Shown: positions 25,835 through 38,173 of the stretch, piece by piece
How positions within the stretch are numbered: position 1 is the first letter of the stretch
Layout: the number at the start of each line of letters is the position of its first letter
Assembly (NCBI RefSeq): GCF_900048035.1
Contig: NZ_LN999832.1
Coordinates: 62,001-126,000, forward strand
Origin: Candidatus Gullanella endobia
GTDB lineage: Bacteria > Pseudomonadota > Gammaproteobacteria > Enterobacterales > Enterobacteriaceae
Direction: 5' to 3'
DNA length: 64,000 bases
Made by a program: the position numbers and the translations under genes
Notes under the pieces: model-generated
Database searches by the model: none
What the model saw: the letters and a program-made list of their open reading frames with translations, nothing else
Told to the model about the DNA's origin: nothing

Positions 25835-28139
25835 CATATTAAAGACCATAAAAGTCTTAACAAAATGATATTATCACTACAGGGAACATATTTTATTGAA
25901 ACATAAGCAGGTATCGGAAAAAACTATGCTTTATCTATATTTTATCTGCGTTTATTACTTGGATTAGATGGTGAAGCAGCATTTCCTCGGCTATTGAATA
26001 TAGAAGAAATATTAGTAGTAACCTTTACTGAAGCTGCAACTAAAGAACTACGCGGTCGTATCCGTAATAATATATATCAAGTATAATTAGACTATATATG
26101 TGGTGAAAACAAGGGTCCATTACTAGCGGAAATTTTTGCATAATTTGAAGATTATCAACTTGTTTCTCTTTATTTGCAAATAGTAGAGCAACAGATGGAT
26201 AAGGCTGCGATCTTTACTATTCATAGTTTTGCCAACGCATATTTAACAGTAGTGTTATTGAATCGGGTATGCTATTTCAGCAGATTCTATTTGGAGATGA
26301 AACATTGTACTGACAACAGATAAGCGCTGATTTTTGGCGATGAAATTGTTGTCCATTACCACTTGAGATTGCACATATATTGCAACAATATTGGAAAGGT
26401 TCAAAAAACTTACTAGAAGAACTTCTTCCTTACCTATAAGGAGAAGCATCTAGAATACTTAATATGCCAACTTTAAATAAGTTTATGAGCGAGTCCATTC
26501 CCGAGCAATATGCGTGTATCATTGCTGATATTGATAACTTAAAACAACAGTGTCGTACTTCCTAACAGTCATTAATATTAAAAAATAACCGTCGAGTTTA
26601 TAGAAAAGTGATAATAGTGAACACCGATTGATAAATATATTGCATTTAGGTGAATTACTATAGGAAGCTTCTATAAAAATAGAAAGTGAATATACATTGT
26701 TTCGTTTATTATCATTGCAAATAGCTTCTCCTAATCCAAAGGCGGAAAATCAATAATTGCGATTGGAAAGTGATCCTTATTTGGTGAAAATTATTACTAT
26801 ACATAAATTCAAAGGTTTGAAATTTCAATTGGTATTTTTGCTATTCGTAGCCAATTTTCGCCTTCAAAATAGACCGTTTTCATGATAGTAAAACCTACAG
26901 ATTTTGCTTAAATTTTTGTTTATCACAGAAGAGTCTACGACTAGCGGAAGAAGAGCGACTAGCAAAGGATTTACGATTTTTTATGCATTTCAATAATGCG
27001 CTCTATCTATTATTTCAGTTTTTGTATTACGTCATGGTATCGCGTTAACCGTAAAAACTGATTCTAGTGATCTGCGTTTAAGTGCACTAGGTTATCTAAT
27101 TCAACAAAACCAAGGTGGTGATATTAATAATTTACGAAAAAATTAGTAAAACTAGTCAGTCGTTCCAATAGCGATATTATCTTATGCGAAACGTAAATTA
27201 AGCTAATAAAACCAACGCTATCTTCAGCAGTATCTATGTAAATTCTAAGCGCTCGATACTTATTTGAATAATTTCTGTCTGGTTACTAGCTACTCTGAAT
27301 TACAACAACACGATAACGCAGTAGTGATAGAGTTTCAACCTCAATTAAATATTGACGTTATTAGAGAAAGCAAGAAGAAAAAATATTTTAGTTAAATTTA
27401 CACACCTTTCCACGCAGTACAGTGTCAGGAACGTTTTTGCATGGTCTATTTGAAATTCTGGATTTTAATTAGCAATTAGATTCGCAGTGGCTAAAAACAA
27501 TTAATAAAACATGGTATCGATACTGTCTGATTACCAGTAATAATAAATCGGATAGAAAAAATTATTACTATTTTGCTAGATGGCGATTCACTTTCTTTCA
27601 AATATATAACACGTGAAAACCGACATGCTGAATTTTAATTTTATCTACCTATCGATAAATTAGTGAAAGCGCGAGACCTAGATCAACTCTATAAATATTA
27701 TAATCCTTTATCGGTACGCTGCTCACCGCTAGATTTTTCTTAAATTCAAGGAATGTTAAAAGTTTTTATTGATTTAGTTTTTCGTTAGAAAGATAGATGT
27801 GATCTATTGGACTATAAATCTAATTTTCTAGGAGAAGATAATACTGCTTATAGTCAATTGGCAATAGAAAAATTATTATTTTACACCGCTATGACCTAAA
27901 ATATCAATTGTATACTCTAACATTGTACTGGTACTTGCGTCACCGTTTAGTAGATTATCATTATTTGCGTAATTTCGGTGGTGTGTATTATATATTTCTG
28001 CGCGGTATTGAAGCAGTTAGGCTAGCAAACGGTATTGTTTATTGTCTTCTAAACAGTATCTTAATTAACGAGCTCGATATTTTTATTCACTGGAGAAAAG
28101 AAATAGATACTAATAGAATTAGAGATTAATTTAGGAGAA
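25835..28139 (+). pseudogene. recB: recB pseudogene (RecBCD helicase-nuclease subunit)
   Basis: Relics in several frames follow E. coli RecB. The N-terminus gives YLRLLLGLDGEAAFPRLL and EEILVVTFTEAATKELRGRI. The Walker A region reads AGIGKNY in place of AGTGKTF. QQMDKAAIFTIHSFA follows. Near 26760 comes LRLESDPYLVKIITIHKF. The nuclease motif survives as LLDYKSNFLGEDNTAY near 27815, and the last part near 27930 reads YWYLRHRLVDYHYL with FGGVYYIFLRGIE. About 1.2 kb of the middle is missing compared with the normal 3.5 kb, and many stops interrupt the rest. DNA-end processing by RecBCD is lost. Confidence 0.93.
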
Positions 28140-28145
28140 TTATTG

Positions 28146-29950
28146 ATGGAAGTTATTCTTGCTAAAGAGTAACAATTTCACTTATGTAGTTCTTTAGATA
28201 TGCAATTTGTCCTAATGCTAGCAAAAGATCTTTCTCAGAAAGCATTAATGTTAGCTAGCACTTACCTTAGTTCTGATACTAGCGCTGGCCATGTTTGTTT
28301 ACTATTAGCATTCTTGACTCCGGAACGGATATTTAACGTTCAAATACAGCCATTTGCGCAGAAAGCATGGCTAAAAATTGGTAATTCTTCTATTGAAGAT
28401 TGGCAGCAAATTTTGCTAGTTTCAACGGCGGTTAGCGATAGTTCTAATCCGATACCTCTGATATCAGATAATCAGTGTTTATATTTACAGCATATGAAGA
28501 AATATGAATGCGTTGTAGCAAAGTTCTTTAATAAAATCCGAGCACCAATAGATAGTAATGAGGATGGTATTACCGCAGTGCTTTCACATTATTTTCCCAA
28601 TAATGCTTATTGTATCTGATTGGCAAAAGTTACAGAAATGGTCGTGATAACGCATCCTATAATACTGATATTTAGTGGTTCTGATACAGGAAAACCTTAC
28701 TAAGCTAATAGCAGCATTATTTCAACTCAGCGATAGACAACGTTTACGCATATTGATAGCTGCTCCAACAGGTAAAATAGCAGCACGACTGAGTGAATCT
28801 CTAAATCTGACTCTGCAGTAACTTAAATTGGATGAAAAGAAAAATGGTTTCGAAGCGAAGCAATAACATTACGTCATTTACTTGGAATACAAGCTCATAG
28901 CCAGCGAATGAGCTATCACCGTAGAATCTACTAGATGTGGATATTTTAATTGATGAAGTATCGATGATCGATTTACCGATGATAATAATCTCATTGCAGC
29001 GCTATCTTCGAAAATACGAGTTATTTATTAGGAGATCGTTATTAGTTTTTGTCTGTAGAAACAGGTTCAGTATTCAGAAATATCTGTCAGTATGCTAAAA
29101 AGTTAATTACAGCCCGATATGGCGTTCATAGTTGGTACGGTTAACAGATTTTACGTTACCAGTAAGCGAACATAGTAATAATTATCGTATTACAGATAGT
29201 CTATATTTGCTTTTAAAAATTACCGTTTTAATGAGTATTTCGGCATTAGCCAATTAGCTAACGTGATTAACGCTGGTGACAGTAAAATGTATTATCATTG
29301 TTAAAAGCTGATGCATTTCCATATATAAATTATATATCATTTCATAAGGTGATAGAACATCAGCATTTATTGGATGACTATGTTAACAATTATCGAGACT
29401 ACTTGTAAAAAGTATAAAACCATGATATACTACCTGCTATTTTATCCGCTTTTAACCGTTTTTAATTACTATGTGTACTACGTGAAAGATTTTTGGAGTT
29501 ACTGATCTTAATAATTATATTGAACAAGCTTTGAAATAAGATAAATTGCTCACATTTAATAATATCGATCGTAAATATACTGGTCAGCCAATGATGATCA
29601 TTTATGATGTACTATGGTTTAGTTTATGCAATGGCGATATTGGTCTTCTATTTCAAGAAAATAAAAGACATTGTGTGTGTATTTTTGTTTGCCGAATGAT
29701 ACCATTAAATCAATTGCCGAAACATGAGAAAGCCTTTTTGAGATAACAGTGCATAAATCTCAGGGATCAGAGTACCAGCATATAGCGCTAGTATCACCTA
29801 ATTAAATCTTGTCGATATTAACCCGAGAGTTACTATATACTGCTGTGACTCGAATATATGATTAGCTCTCTTTTTATTCTATCGATGATATAATAAATAT
29901 GCTATTTCTAAAAAACAGAACAGAGAAGCGGTATTATGGAATGATTAACT
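28146..29950 (+). pseudogene. recD: recD pseudogene (RecBCD helicase subunit)
   Basis: The relic covers nearly the normal 1.8 kb. An open stretch at 28200-28619 reads DMQFVLMLAKD and AGHVCLLLAFL, cf. E. coli DVQFALTVAGD and GHVCLPLSRL. Walker A has become SGSDTGKPY (from GGPGTGKTT). Later pieces are APTGKIAARLSESL, DEVSMIDLPM, GQPMMIIYDVLWFSLCNGDIG (29573-29635), VHKSQGSEYQHIAL and TRELLYTAVTR. Stops and frameshifts occur throughout. It follows the recB relic directly, as in E. coli. Confidence 0.93.
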
Positions 29951-31446
29951 GCCACTTCAAACATAAAAATGCACTAATTCAATACGTTTGAAATTTTCAA
30001 ATATAGTTACCTGTTAGATTGTAATGTATACTAGTGTTTTTTCTCAGTAATCATCGTATATTATAAGATTAATTACTAGAATTTTATTAATTCCATTTGT
30101 TATGCTTGTTCAGCAACATACATCAACAATATTTCATTGAAGTTAACGTAGTTAACTTATATTCTATCATATAGAAAATAAATAACATTGAAATGTTTAT
30201 CAGTATATATTTCTAATTAATCAATATCTTTCTGATAACTTTTTAGAAATAGTTCATAAATAATATTATATCTTAATTAATTATCTTTTTGATAATAAAA
30301 AGGTAATATTTTTAGTCTTCAACTAATTTGATTATTATCTACGTTTCTATTTTTGAGATAAGATTAAAACTATCAGCGATAACCAATACTTTGAAAAAAT
30401 TAAACAGTAACAGTTAATTTAACTACTATTATAACAGTAATTTATACTTTTGTTTACCAAAAAGTTAAGTATTAATAAAATTATAAGCGCTTCGCTGAAA
30501 TGTGTCATTGACATAGTATATTTTATACTATTTGTAATAGCATTATTGTTTAATACAATGAATTTTTATATATGTACATCAATAAAAGAACAATATAGAA
30601 AATCACAAAAAATCTGCAAAAATGTTCTTTTATGAGTTATTATTATAATTCTATATTATTTTATTTTTATGATATTTTTAATAATTTTCTCTATTCAATT
30701 TATTTTCTTTTACATAAAATTTTATATGTTCTTTCTGTATTAAATTTATAAAATTACAAATAATAAATAGCTAGTTTTAAGGTAGTAAAAGACCTATTAT
30801 AGAGGGTAATACACTTAAATTAAAATAATTTTATATAATGTCCATTTATGCATAGAATAAGATCTATCTAGCTATTGAGTATAATTAAGTTATATTAGCT
30901 AGTATATATTTATATATAATTGTAATCTATTTTAATCATAAATACTATTTTTAGATCAAGAATCTCTAACAAGTTTATCTTATATCTTAAATAGTTTTTA
31001 ATTTAAGTCGATACCTTCTAGTTCAAAAAAAAAGAGAACAAATATGTTAAGAGTATTCTTTTAAAATAATGTGAAGTTAGCTAGTGTCAATATATCATTT
31101 ATTAAAATTCCTATCTATCTATAAATTGATATTAAATTAATAATATAAATAATAAATTAATTATTTGCTTACTGTTATTGGTACTTATCTGACTAGGTTT
31201 ACTCAATATAAACAGATTGAATCTTAGTGCAATTTAAAATGTCTAATTCAAACTATAAATATAGCTACATCACGATACGATATTTAAAAAATTTAAATAG
31301 AATAAGTATTTAGTTTTTTCTAAACACGATTTAGATAGGTTAGAAAAATAGATTTCTGACTAATATATTAAATCTAGATTTTTATATCTGTTTTTATAAC
31401 TACATGAAATGAATATGATGCTGATTTATTTTTATGTAGAAATAAA
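29951..31446. other. Gene-free region between recD relic and tRNA-fMet
   Basis: About 1.5 kb without a recognisable gene. E. coli has argA and amiC near here; I could not identify either. A 61-codon open frame at 30450-30635 is hydrophobic and Ile/Phe/Lys-rich, resembles nothing I know and is probably chance. Confidence 0.45.
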
Positions 31447-31483
31447 AACCAATCTCATTCATTAAAGGAATGAGATTGGTTTA
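31447..31483 (-). terminator. Intrinsic terminator downstream of tRNA-fMet
   Basis: Perfect 15-bp arms (31447-31461 and 31469-31483, AAACCAATCTCATTC) with a 7-base loop. On the minus strand the stem is followed by TTTTTATTTC; on the plus strand no good T-run follows. It lies 217 bases after the minus-strand tRNA. In E. coli three initiator tRNA genes (metZWV) are transcribed together, so the gap may be where further copies were lost before a shared terminator. Confidence 0.8.
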
Positions 31484-31700
31484 AATACTAGAAAATATAT
31501 TACTTTGCTATTGTAGCACTTTAATATGAACTGATCAAATCAGTACGGTAACATAATTATATTCCTGTAATTTATATCAGATATAATAAACATTAAAACA
31601 TAGCCATTAACGAAGATAAAAAAGATAGGAGAATCTATTAATTTAGTCCTTTATATAAAAGGAACAAGATATAACCAACTATAGTAAAACTATTTAAAAT

Positions 31701-31777
<77 letters not shown>

Positions 31778-31790
31778 TCTATAAGAGCAT

Positions 31791-31818
31791 AGTATACTCT
31801 TTATTAATTTTTATGCAA
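31791..31818 (-). promoter_or_regulatory. Sigma-70 promoter of tRNA-fMet
   Basis: Minus strand: -35 TTGCAT (31818-31813), 16-base spacer, -10 TATACT (31796-31791), then 13 bases to the tRNA 5' end. A start about 7 bases after the -10 box would leave a leader of only about 6 bases. Both boxes are close to consensus and well placed. Confidence 0.75.
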
Positions 31819-34518
31819 CTTTTTTTTAAAAAAAATTCTGTTCTTATAATATTTATTCACTTTTTATTAAAATATTCAAAATATTATTGATCACTTATTG
31901 AGTTTAAATAATAAATCTAATTTTTAGAGAAATTTTTCTATCGTTTACTATTACTATTTAACTACGATAAGATTTTATGAAAAACAGTAGTAAACCATCT
32001 GATTATCAGTGATATATGTATTACTATATACTGATTTTATCTCTTTTATTAATTGTAAATAACAGTATAAAGATAGTCAACTTATTTAATCAATGATGTT
32101 AATCAATATAACTAATGTTATTAGAAAACTAATTAATATAAAGAATTATGCTTATCGAATTCTTTTAAAGAAATATACTTTTATTATAATATTTAGTTGA
32201 AATCAAAACGATTTTTAATGTTATTTAGAGTTTTTTATAGATCGGTGACGATATGTTTTAGTTTAAATAACATAATATGAAAGTTTATCAAATGGATTAG
32301 TTGATAATTATGGCAATATGTAATTGACTAATTATTATCTGCTTACTTTAAATCAGTAATAAAGAAACATACTATTATAAATAGAGTATGTTTCTTTTCT
32401 CTCTGTATTAAATTCCATAGTACTGTTCTGTATAATATTCTAATTATCGTCATAATTAACTATCTAATAGATAATTTTATTATAGAAATTTAAGGTAGCG
32501 GTTTTTATATTTCGATAATAATTATCGGTTAAAATAGAATTACAATATCCTTATTGATCACAGCGAGGTAGTATGGAAGAATATGTTAATGTAAGTTATT
32601 CGATATTAGATTGATATGAATAGCAAACATGAAGTTTATAAGTTACTTAAATAAAAATCCATTGTTTTTATTTTTCAATAACCTATTTCTTTTATAACAG
32701 TAAAAGCAAATGCAATATTACTAGTAGTGTAAGTAACTGTAACATCTGATTTTTTATTTATCCTGACTAGGATTGATATCTTAGTACAAATACTGCTACT
32801 AGATAAAAAGATAAATTCATGACAATATGAACTATCTCTTTAATATAGTCTACACATTAATTTTACTATTAAAAATTTAATATTTCTCTATATATTAGAG
32901 TATTAGTTTAAAAAGTAAATCATTTCGTTAGCTATCATAATTACTATGACTGTTTAATTCTAAAAGATATAGAATAGCAATGCTCTTTTTACTACCTATA
33001 TAGTAATAGCAATTATTAATTATATATAATTCTGATTATATGCGTAAATAATACTAGTAATTGTATTTGAATTACACAAATTTAGGTGGTGGATATAGTT
33101 AAAATTATTTATGATCTAGTTGTAGAAAAGTACAAGGTTACTTAAAAGTATTTTAAGTAATAAAATTACATAAAAGCAAATGGTCTAGTATTTAATGATT
33201 TTTTTCTTATAATTTAATTTTATCGATAAGTGAGCTAAAATATCATAGTTAAAAACTGATTTATAGTATTAAGTATTTACAATCTGATAATTTTTACCTT
33301 TTCTTAAAAGGCGAAGAGATAACTACTACTAGCGTAGTATTTTAAACAGTTTATATTGCCTGATGCTGCCAGATTTTATTTGGGAGTATATTTATTGACA
33401 ATATAAATATTGTTTTTTAATTAATGTGTTACGTATAAAATACTGAATATTATGAATAATGTTATTTTATATTATTACTTTTATTTTTTAATAATAATCT
33501 GATTTTTCTAATATTAGAAAGAAGATTACATCGGATATTTTTTATTTTACACATAAGGATAAATAGATATATAGTACTTCCCCGTTATTGATATGAAAAG
33601 TTAAATGTGATAGTCTATGTTTTCCCATGTAGTTTACTTTTTATTTATTAAATATTTTTAAAAAAGCTGTTTCGCTACCTGTTACTTTGTAAATTGAATC
33701 ACATCAATACCTGCTATATTAGTAATATATTCCTCTTATTTCCATGTAGCTAACTTAAAAATTATAGTATCTAAATCAAACTCAATATCATATAAGTTTA
33801 TTTTAAATATTATAAGATACATTGTATATTTTTTTTGATTATAAAGATAACCATTTTACGATAATACATAATATATTTTTCTTTTCGAATCAATCATAGA
33901 TACTTATCAATACGTTATCAATAAATGAAAATTGTTTTACCAACGGCTATAAGATGGTAAATAGTTGTTACCTTCAGTGTACGAAAATTATCTAGACTAG
34001 ATTCTAATAGAAATAAATTATAAACAAAAAAGTTGGTTATATTATTAAGCAAATTTTGGTATAAGGAGAAAGCATTATCAGCAGATAACTATTATTTTTA
34101 ATAATAGAAAACATAGTTAATAATAGTAATAGTAAATGCTGTATTACTAACAGTATCTAACAGTCACTAATATAGATATTATTCTCTCAGGTCGAAGCAT
34201 TAGAATTTAGTATTTCAATTCTTTCTTTGAATTCAGTTATAAAAATTAGCATATTTTAGAATTATTTTCATCGATTAAATTGCTTTTGTAATACTACAAT
34301 TTCAATATAGATTTAAATGAGCTAATATATAATTAGAATATTTTTATCATATTGAATTATAATAAAGAATTATTACAATAATATCCAATTACTAAAACTA
34401 GTATTCAGCATATAATACCAAGATAAATATTCTTTATCAGATTACAATTTAATAAACTAATTTTAAAGTTAATTAAAAAATTACTACTCTTATGACTAAG
34501 GGTTACTCGATAAAGATA
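31819..34518. other. 2.7-kb gene-free region between tRNA-fMet and queF
   Basis: No gene or pseudogene recognised. In E. coli the interval between metZWV and queF holds mltA, tcdA, csdAE, gcvA, rlmM, the fuc genes, xni, sda genes and ppnN, so about 20 kb has been lost or condensed. The only clear structure is a 13-bp inverted repeat at 32361-32397. Confidence 0.45.
32361..32400 (+). terminator. Orphan terminator-like hairpin
   Basis: AAAGAAACATACT (32361-32373) pairs perfectly with AGTATGTTTCTTT (32385-32397) across an 11-base loop and is followed by TCTCTC on the plus strand. No gene is recognisable on either side within about 580 bases, so it may be what remains of a lost transcription unit. 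Confidence 0.45.
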
Positions 34519-35364
34519 TTATTGTCGCACAAGGCGTCCGGTTTCTGGCGAAAAATGAATATTGCTACGCCAAGGATTAATATCTAATCCGCCTCGGCGA
34601 TTATAACGAGCATAAACTGTTAGAGTTTTAGGATGGCAAAAATGCATCAAATCACAGAAAATTCGTTCTACACACTGTTCATGAAATTCATTATGTTGAC
34701 GAAAGGAAACTAAGTAACGCAGTAGCGCTTCACGATCAATACACTTTCCCTGATAACGGATTTGTACTGAACCCCAATCTGGTTGATGGGTAATAAGACA
34801 ATTGGATTTTAATAAATGACTTACTAATATTTCATTAACTACTGATCCACTGGAAGCACCTTCTAAGTATCTATTAGTTAAAGTATAATTATTGATACAA
34901 ATAGGTTGATTATCGATACATTCACCATCAAAATCCAATATTGGACTTCTAGCAAAATCAGAGAGTGTTCGTAAAATAACTTGTACTTCGCCGTTAGCAC
35001 AGCGAGACAAATCTTCTGAAAGGCGAATGCGAACTGCCTCACAAGAGGGAAAACAGGTTTGATTAAAACTATTTAAATATAATTTAAAACTCTTTGACTC
35101 AATTAGATAAGTGTTCGTAGCATTGAAAGAAACTTCCCCAATTGCTAATTGGGGTAATCCTGCGTTATTAAGCCATGAAAGTTCATACAAGGTCCAAATA
35201 TCAGCACCGTGAAATGGTAACTTTGTCGTCTTCAGCCCCAAAGAATCTCGATTAAAAGAACGCGGTACCGTTTGAAGTAATGAGGGATTATAGCACTCCT
35301 GATATTTTGTTGGTTTTCCAAGTGTTAACGATTTTAAATATTGATACTGATTATTATACATCAC
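34519..35364 (-). CDS. queF: NADPH-dependent 7-cyano-7-deazaguanine reductase
   Basis: The 281-residue product (E. coli 282) is the long, two-domain type of QueF. It reduces preQ0 to preQ1 in queuosine synthesis for tRNA wobble positions. The substrate-binding stretch [15 protein letters not shown] is intact, as is the active site [12 protein letters not shown] with catalytic Cys near residue 189 and Asp seven residues later. [17 protein letters not shown] and [13 protein letters not shown] complete the family pattern. The ATG at 35364 aligns with the family start. The gene is isolated: 2.7 kb of decayed DNA lies downstream and 2 kb upstream. Confidence 0.97.
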   Translation of the reverse strand: MMYNNQYQYLKSLTLGKPTKYQECYNPSLLQTVPRSFNRDSLGLKTTKLPFHGADIWTLYELSWLNNAGLPQLAIGEVSFNATNTYLIESKSFKLYLNSFNQTCFPSCEAVRIRLSEDLSRCANGEVQVILRTLSDFARSPILDFDGECIDNQPICINNYTLTNRYLEGASSGSVVNEILVSHLLKSNCLITHQPDWGSVQIRYQGKCIDREALLRYLVSFRQHNEFHEQCVERIFCDLMHFCHPKTLTVYARYNRRGGLDINPWRSNIHFSPETGRLVRQ

Positions 35365-37336
35365 AGTGTTTACCTTTTTAATTTTATTGTTACACTAGAC
35401 GTAGTTTATCGTACAAAGTTATGAAAAAGATAAAAGAGACCAGGTGTACTTCTAATACCAGAAGTATTTTTCTAGTTTTATATTAAAGCTAGTGATTAAT
35501 ATAGTAGAAATTTATTCGTTAGCAAACTACAGTTTATTATGCTTTCTTTCTTGTATTATAAATAGTAACAACAACGAGATATATTAGCAATCTATTTAAA
35601 TAATATAAAATAAGACATGTGATATACCAGTAATTAATAGTTATATTGAAGAGTGATTTTTATAAAGCTATAAAAATATAAATTAAATTAAATTTTCAAG
35701 TAAATAAAAAATTTATATCTGATTATGCAGTCGTTTATAAGCAATATTTAAAATTCATGCAGAAAATATCTTTATTTTAAATAAGTTAACCTTGAAAAAT
35801 TTTTTAGTAAAAATAAAATCAAAATAATAACTTATTAAGTATTTTTCTCTATCTCAAGATTTATCAATCTATTTTATCTTTACCACTATGTTCAGGAATA
35901 TAGTTCAATTGATTTTATCAACTTAATAAATAAATTTTCCTACTAAATCAAGATTACACTACATGAATAGTTTATTTAAAAAGTTAGTATAGCAACCAAT
36001 CTACAAAAATTAACAAATTACATAATGCTAGTATAAATCTTATCAAGATTAAGATAGATAATATTATATTATTAAATAATAACTTTATAATAAACATAAT
36101 TACAATGAATAACATGATTTTTAAGTTTTATACATATAATTAATATTTTATTAATTATAAAAATAAATTTCTATCTTTAGAAAAGATCAGGTAATTTATA
36201 TAAATAAACCTATCAATAGTTATCTAACTTAATAAGTATAGATGTTGGTATGCACAGTTTTTCTATCACAGATTCATTCTTTATCGATATACAAATATCG
36301 CGGCATTAAATCGTTTCATTATTGGAAATTTTTGTTATCAATTGATTAGTTGAACTATAATAAAAGCACTGTGAGATAAATAATAAACAATATATTGGAA
36401 TAGAATCTATTTACACTGATATTAATTTTTACGAGGTTTTTTACAAGATAATTTAAAAATTTGAGATAATAAAATAAATAAATAGTATACAATAGTTACT
36501 ATTTTAATCTAGATATAAAAAGATCGAATATAAATTAATATTTGATATAGATGAAAATTTTAAATTAACAATTTCGGTAAAATAAAAATATTCTAGTTAA
36601 AATAAAATAATAAAACATATAAAGTAATTAAGATAATATCTTTCCGAGATTCTAGCAGATGAAAGAAAATGCGATTTAGCTTTGTTGTATTTAGCAATTA
36701 ATAATAGTAACTATGATATCTTTAAGATAAAGGATATATTTATTATAAGTGATTATATTAAGGTGACTGTATCTTCAGTATGTCTTTTTTAATTTTCAAT
36801 AAGAGTTTTAAGTAATTATCATATTAATTTTACAAGTAAAACTTCACTGATCTTATATCTATAATAGACCTAGCTGTTTATTTATATCTTTTATTTATAA
36901 AAGATAAATCTTTCTAGATTGACTTTACTCTAAAAATTATTGGTTACTACGCTTTTAGATATAAAATCTATTTAAATTATATCCTTAAATACTAGTTTTA
37001 TCTTATAGTAAATTAATTTTTCGACATTCTTTTATTATAGAATCTAATACTATAATTCTACGTTACTATTAGTATTTAAATATGACGTCTTTAATAAGAT
37101 ATTTTTAATAGAAATAAATTTCTAAGATATCCTTATTATTTTTTAGCACGCATTATACTACCTTAGTATAGTATAATTAACATGCTAATATTTTAGATTG
37201 TTGTATATAATCATTCCTTTTTAATATAAGGCATAGATAAAATTATGATGATTTATGCACTAAATTAACTTCAATTTACAGATAGAAAATTTATTATAAT
37301 ACTGACTAAATTTGAATGTTTCTGCTACAAATAATA
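35365..37336. other. 2-kb gene-free region between queF and dapD relic
   Basis: No gene or relic recognised. E. coli gene order breaks in this interval (queF and dapD are far apart there), so it contains a rearrangement junction or a very large deletion joint. Confidence 0.45.
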
Positions 37337-38173
37337 TTAATTTATAATAGATATTAGTTTATTAATACCAATTTTATTATATTCTAGTATTAATTTTTAA
37401 TTATTACACAATATATAATACATTTTCCATCTACATAAAGTAGATATACCAGATATTACTATTAATAACAGTTAGCACGTAACTACAATATACTTCACCA
37501 ATCTCGTTATTATAAATTTTTAGCACTCTTTCCAATAAAATACGCTTATGGAAATAACTAAAACTTTTCTTAAAATAACCCAATCTCAATAACTTCTAAT
37601 CGAATACTGATGAAACAATTATCCATCTATGATGGTAAGATTAGCCTATAGTAATTCTAGAAAACCATCAATATTAAGCTAGAAAATAGATGAACATTTT
37701 ATCAATCTGCACACAAGAGCCAACTATAACTGAATATCTACTATGTTACCTTAATCCATATAAGAAATGATATTAATATAAGATGATATAAGACTGTATT
37801 ATGACAATATAGAAATCTTGTTATATACTTTTATATACTAACTGAGGAAAAGAGGGAACAACGCAGAAGCTTTCTATATTAGAAATTCTAACTTTCCAAA
37901 CTAAAATTTTATTGGAATTTTATCAAAAAGTACATTTCGTTATTTTTATTAGCCGATTATCGGCAATGCAAAATGAAAAGCAGTATTGCTTTTATTTAAG
38001 CACTGATGAGTAGCCTATTTGCCATTGATTTTTTCCGAAACACACAGCTTATTACTATCAATGATAACAATAACTTAATTCACAGTATTTTGTATGGCAG
38101 TACTAACGTTTGTAAGCATAATTATGCTAAATTTCTTGAAATTAATTTCAATAATTTACTGAAATAATTGTAT
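37337..38173 (-). pseudogene. dapD: dapD pseudogene (tetrahydrodipicolinate N-succinyltransferase)
   Basis: Almost the whole ancestral gene (about 279 codons versus 275) can be followed in broken frames. VIVIIDSNKLCVSEKING matches E. coli VIALLDSGALRVAEKIDG. LFDKIPIKF matches YFDKVPMKF. IVGSCVQIDK matches TVGSCAQIGK. DGFLELL, then ANLTIID, matches GGVLEPLQANPTIIE. DGKCIIYCVIIKN and KIGINKLISII match DGKYSLYCAVIVKK and KVGINELLRTI. Multiple stops are present, and the ATG has become ATA (38173-38171). It lies downstream of map on the same strand, as in E. coli with glnD between. The enzyme acts in lysine and meso-diaminopimelate synthesis. Confidence 0.9.

Noticed and set aside
27908-28129. 73-residue frame as a separate gene
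   Set aside because: It is the C-terminal fragment of the recB relic (YLRHRLVDYHYL, FGGVYYIFLRG).
28200-28619. 139-residue frame as a separate gene
   Set aside because: It matches the N-terminal domain of RecD and is followed by decayed RecD sequence.
30450-30635. 61-residue hydrophobic frame in a desert
   Set aside because: No ribosome binding site, no recognisable family, and composition expected from random AT-rich sequence.
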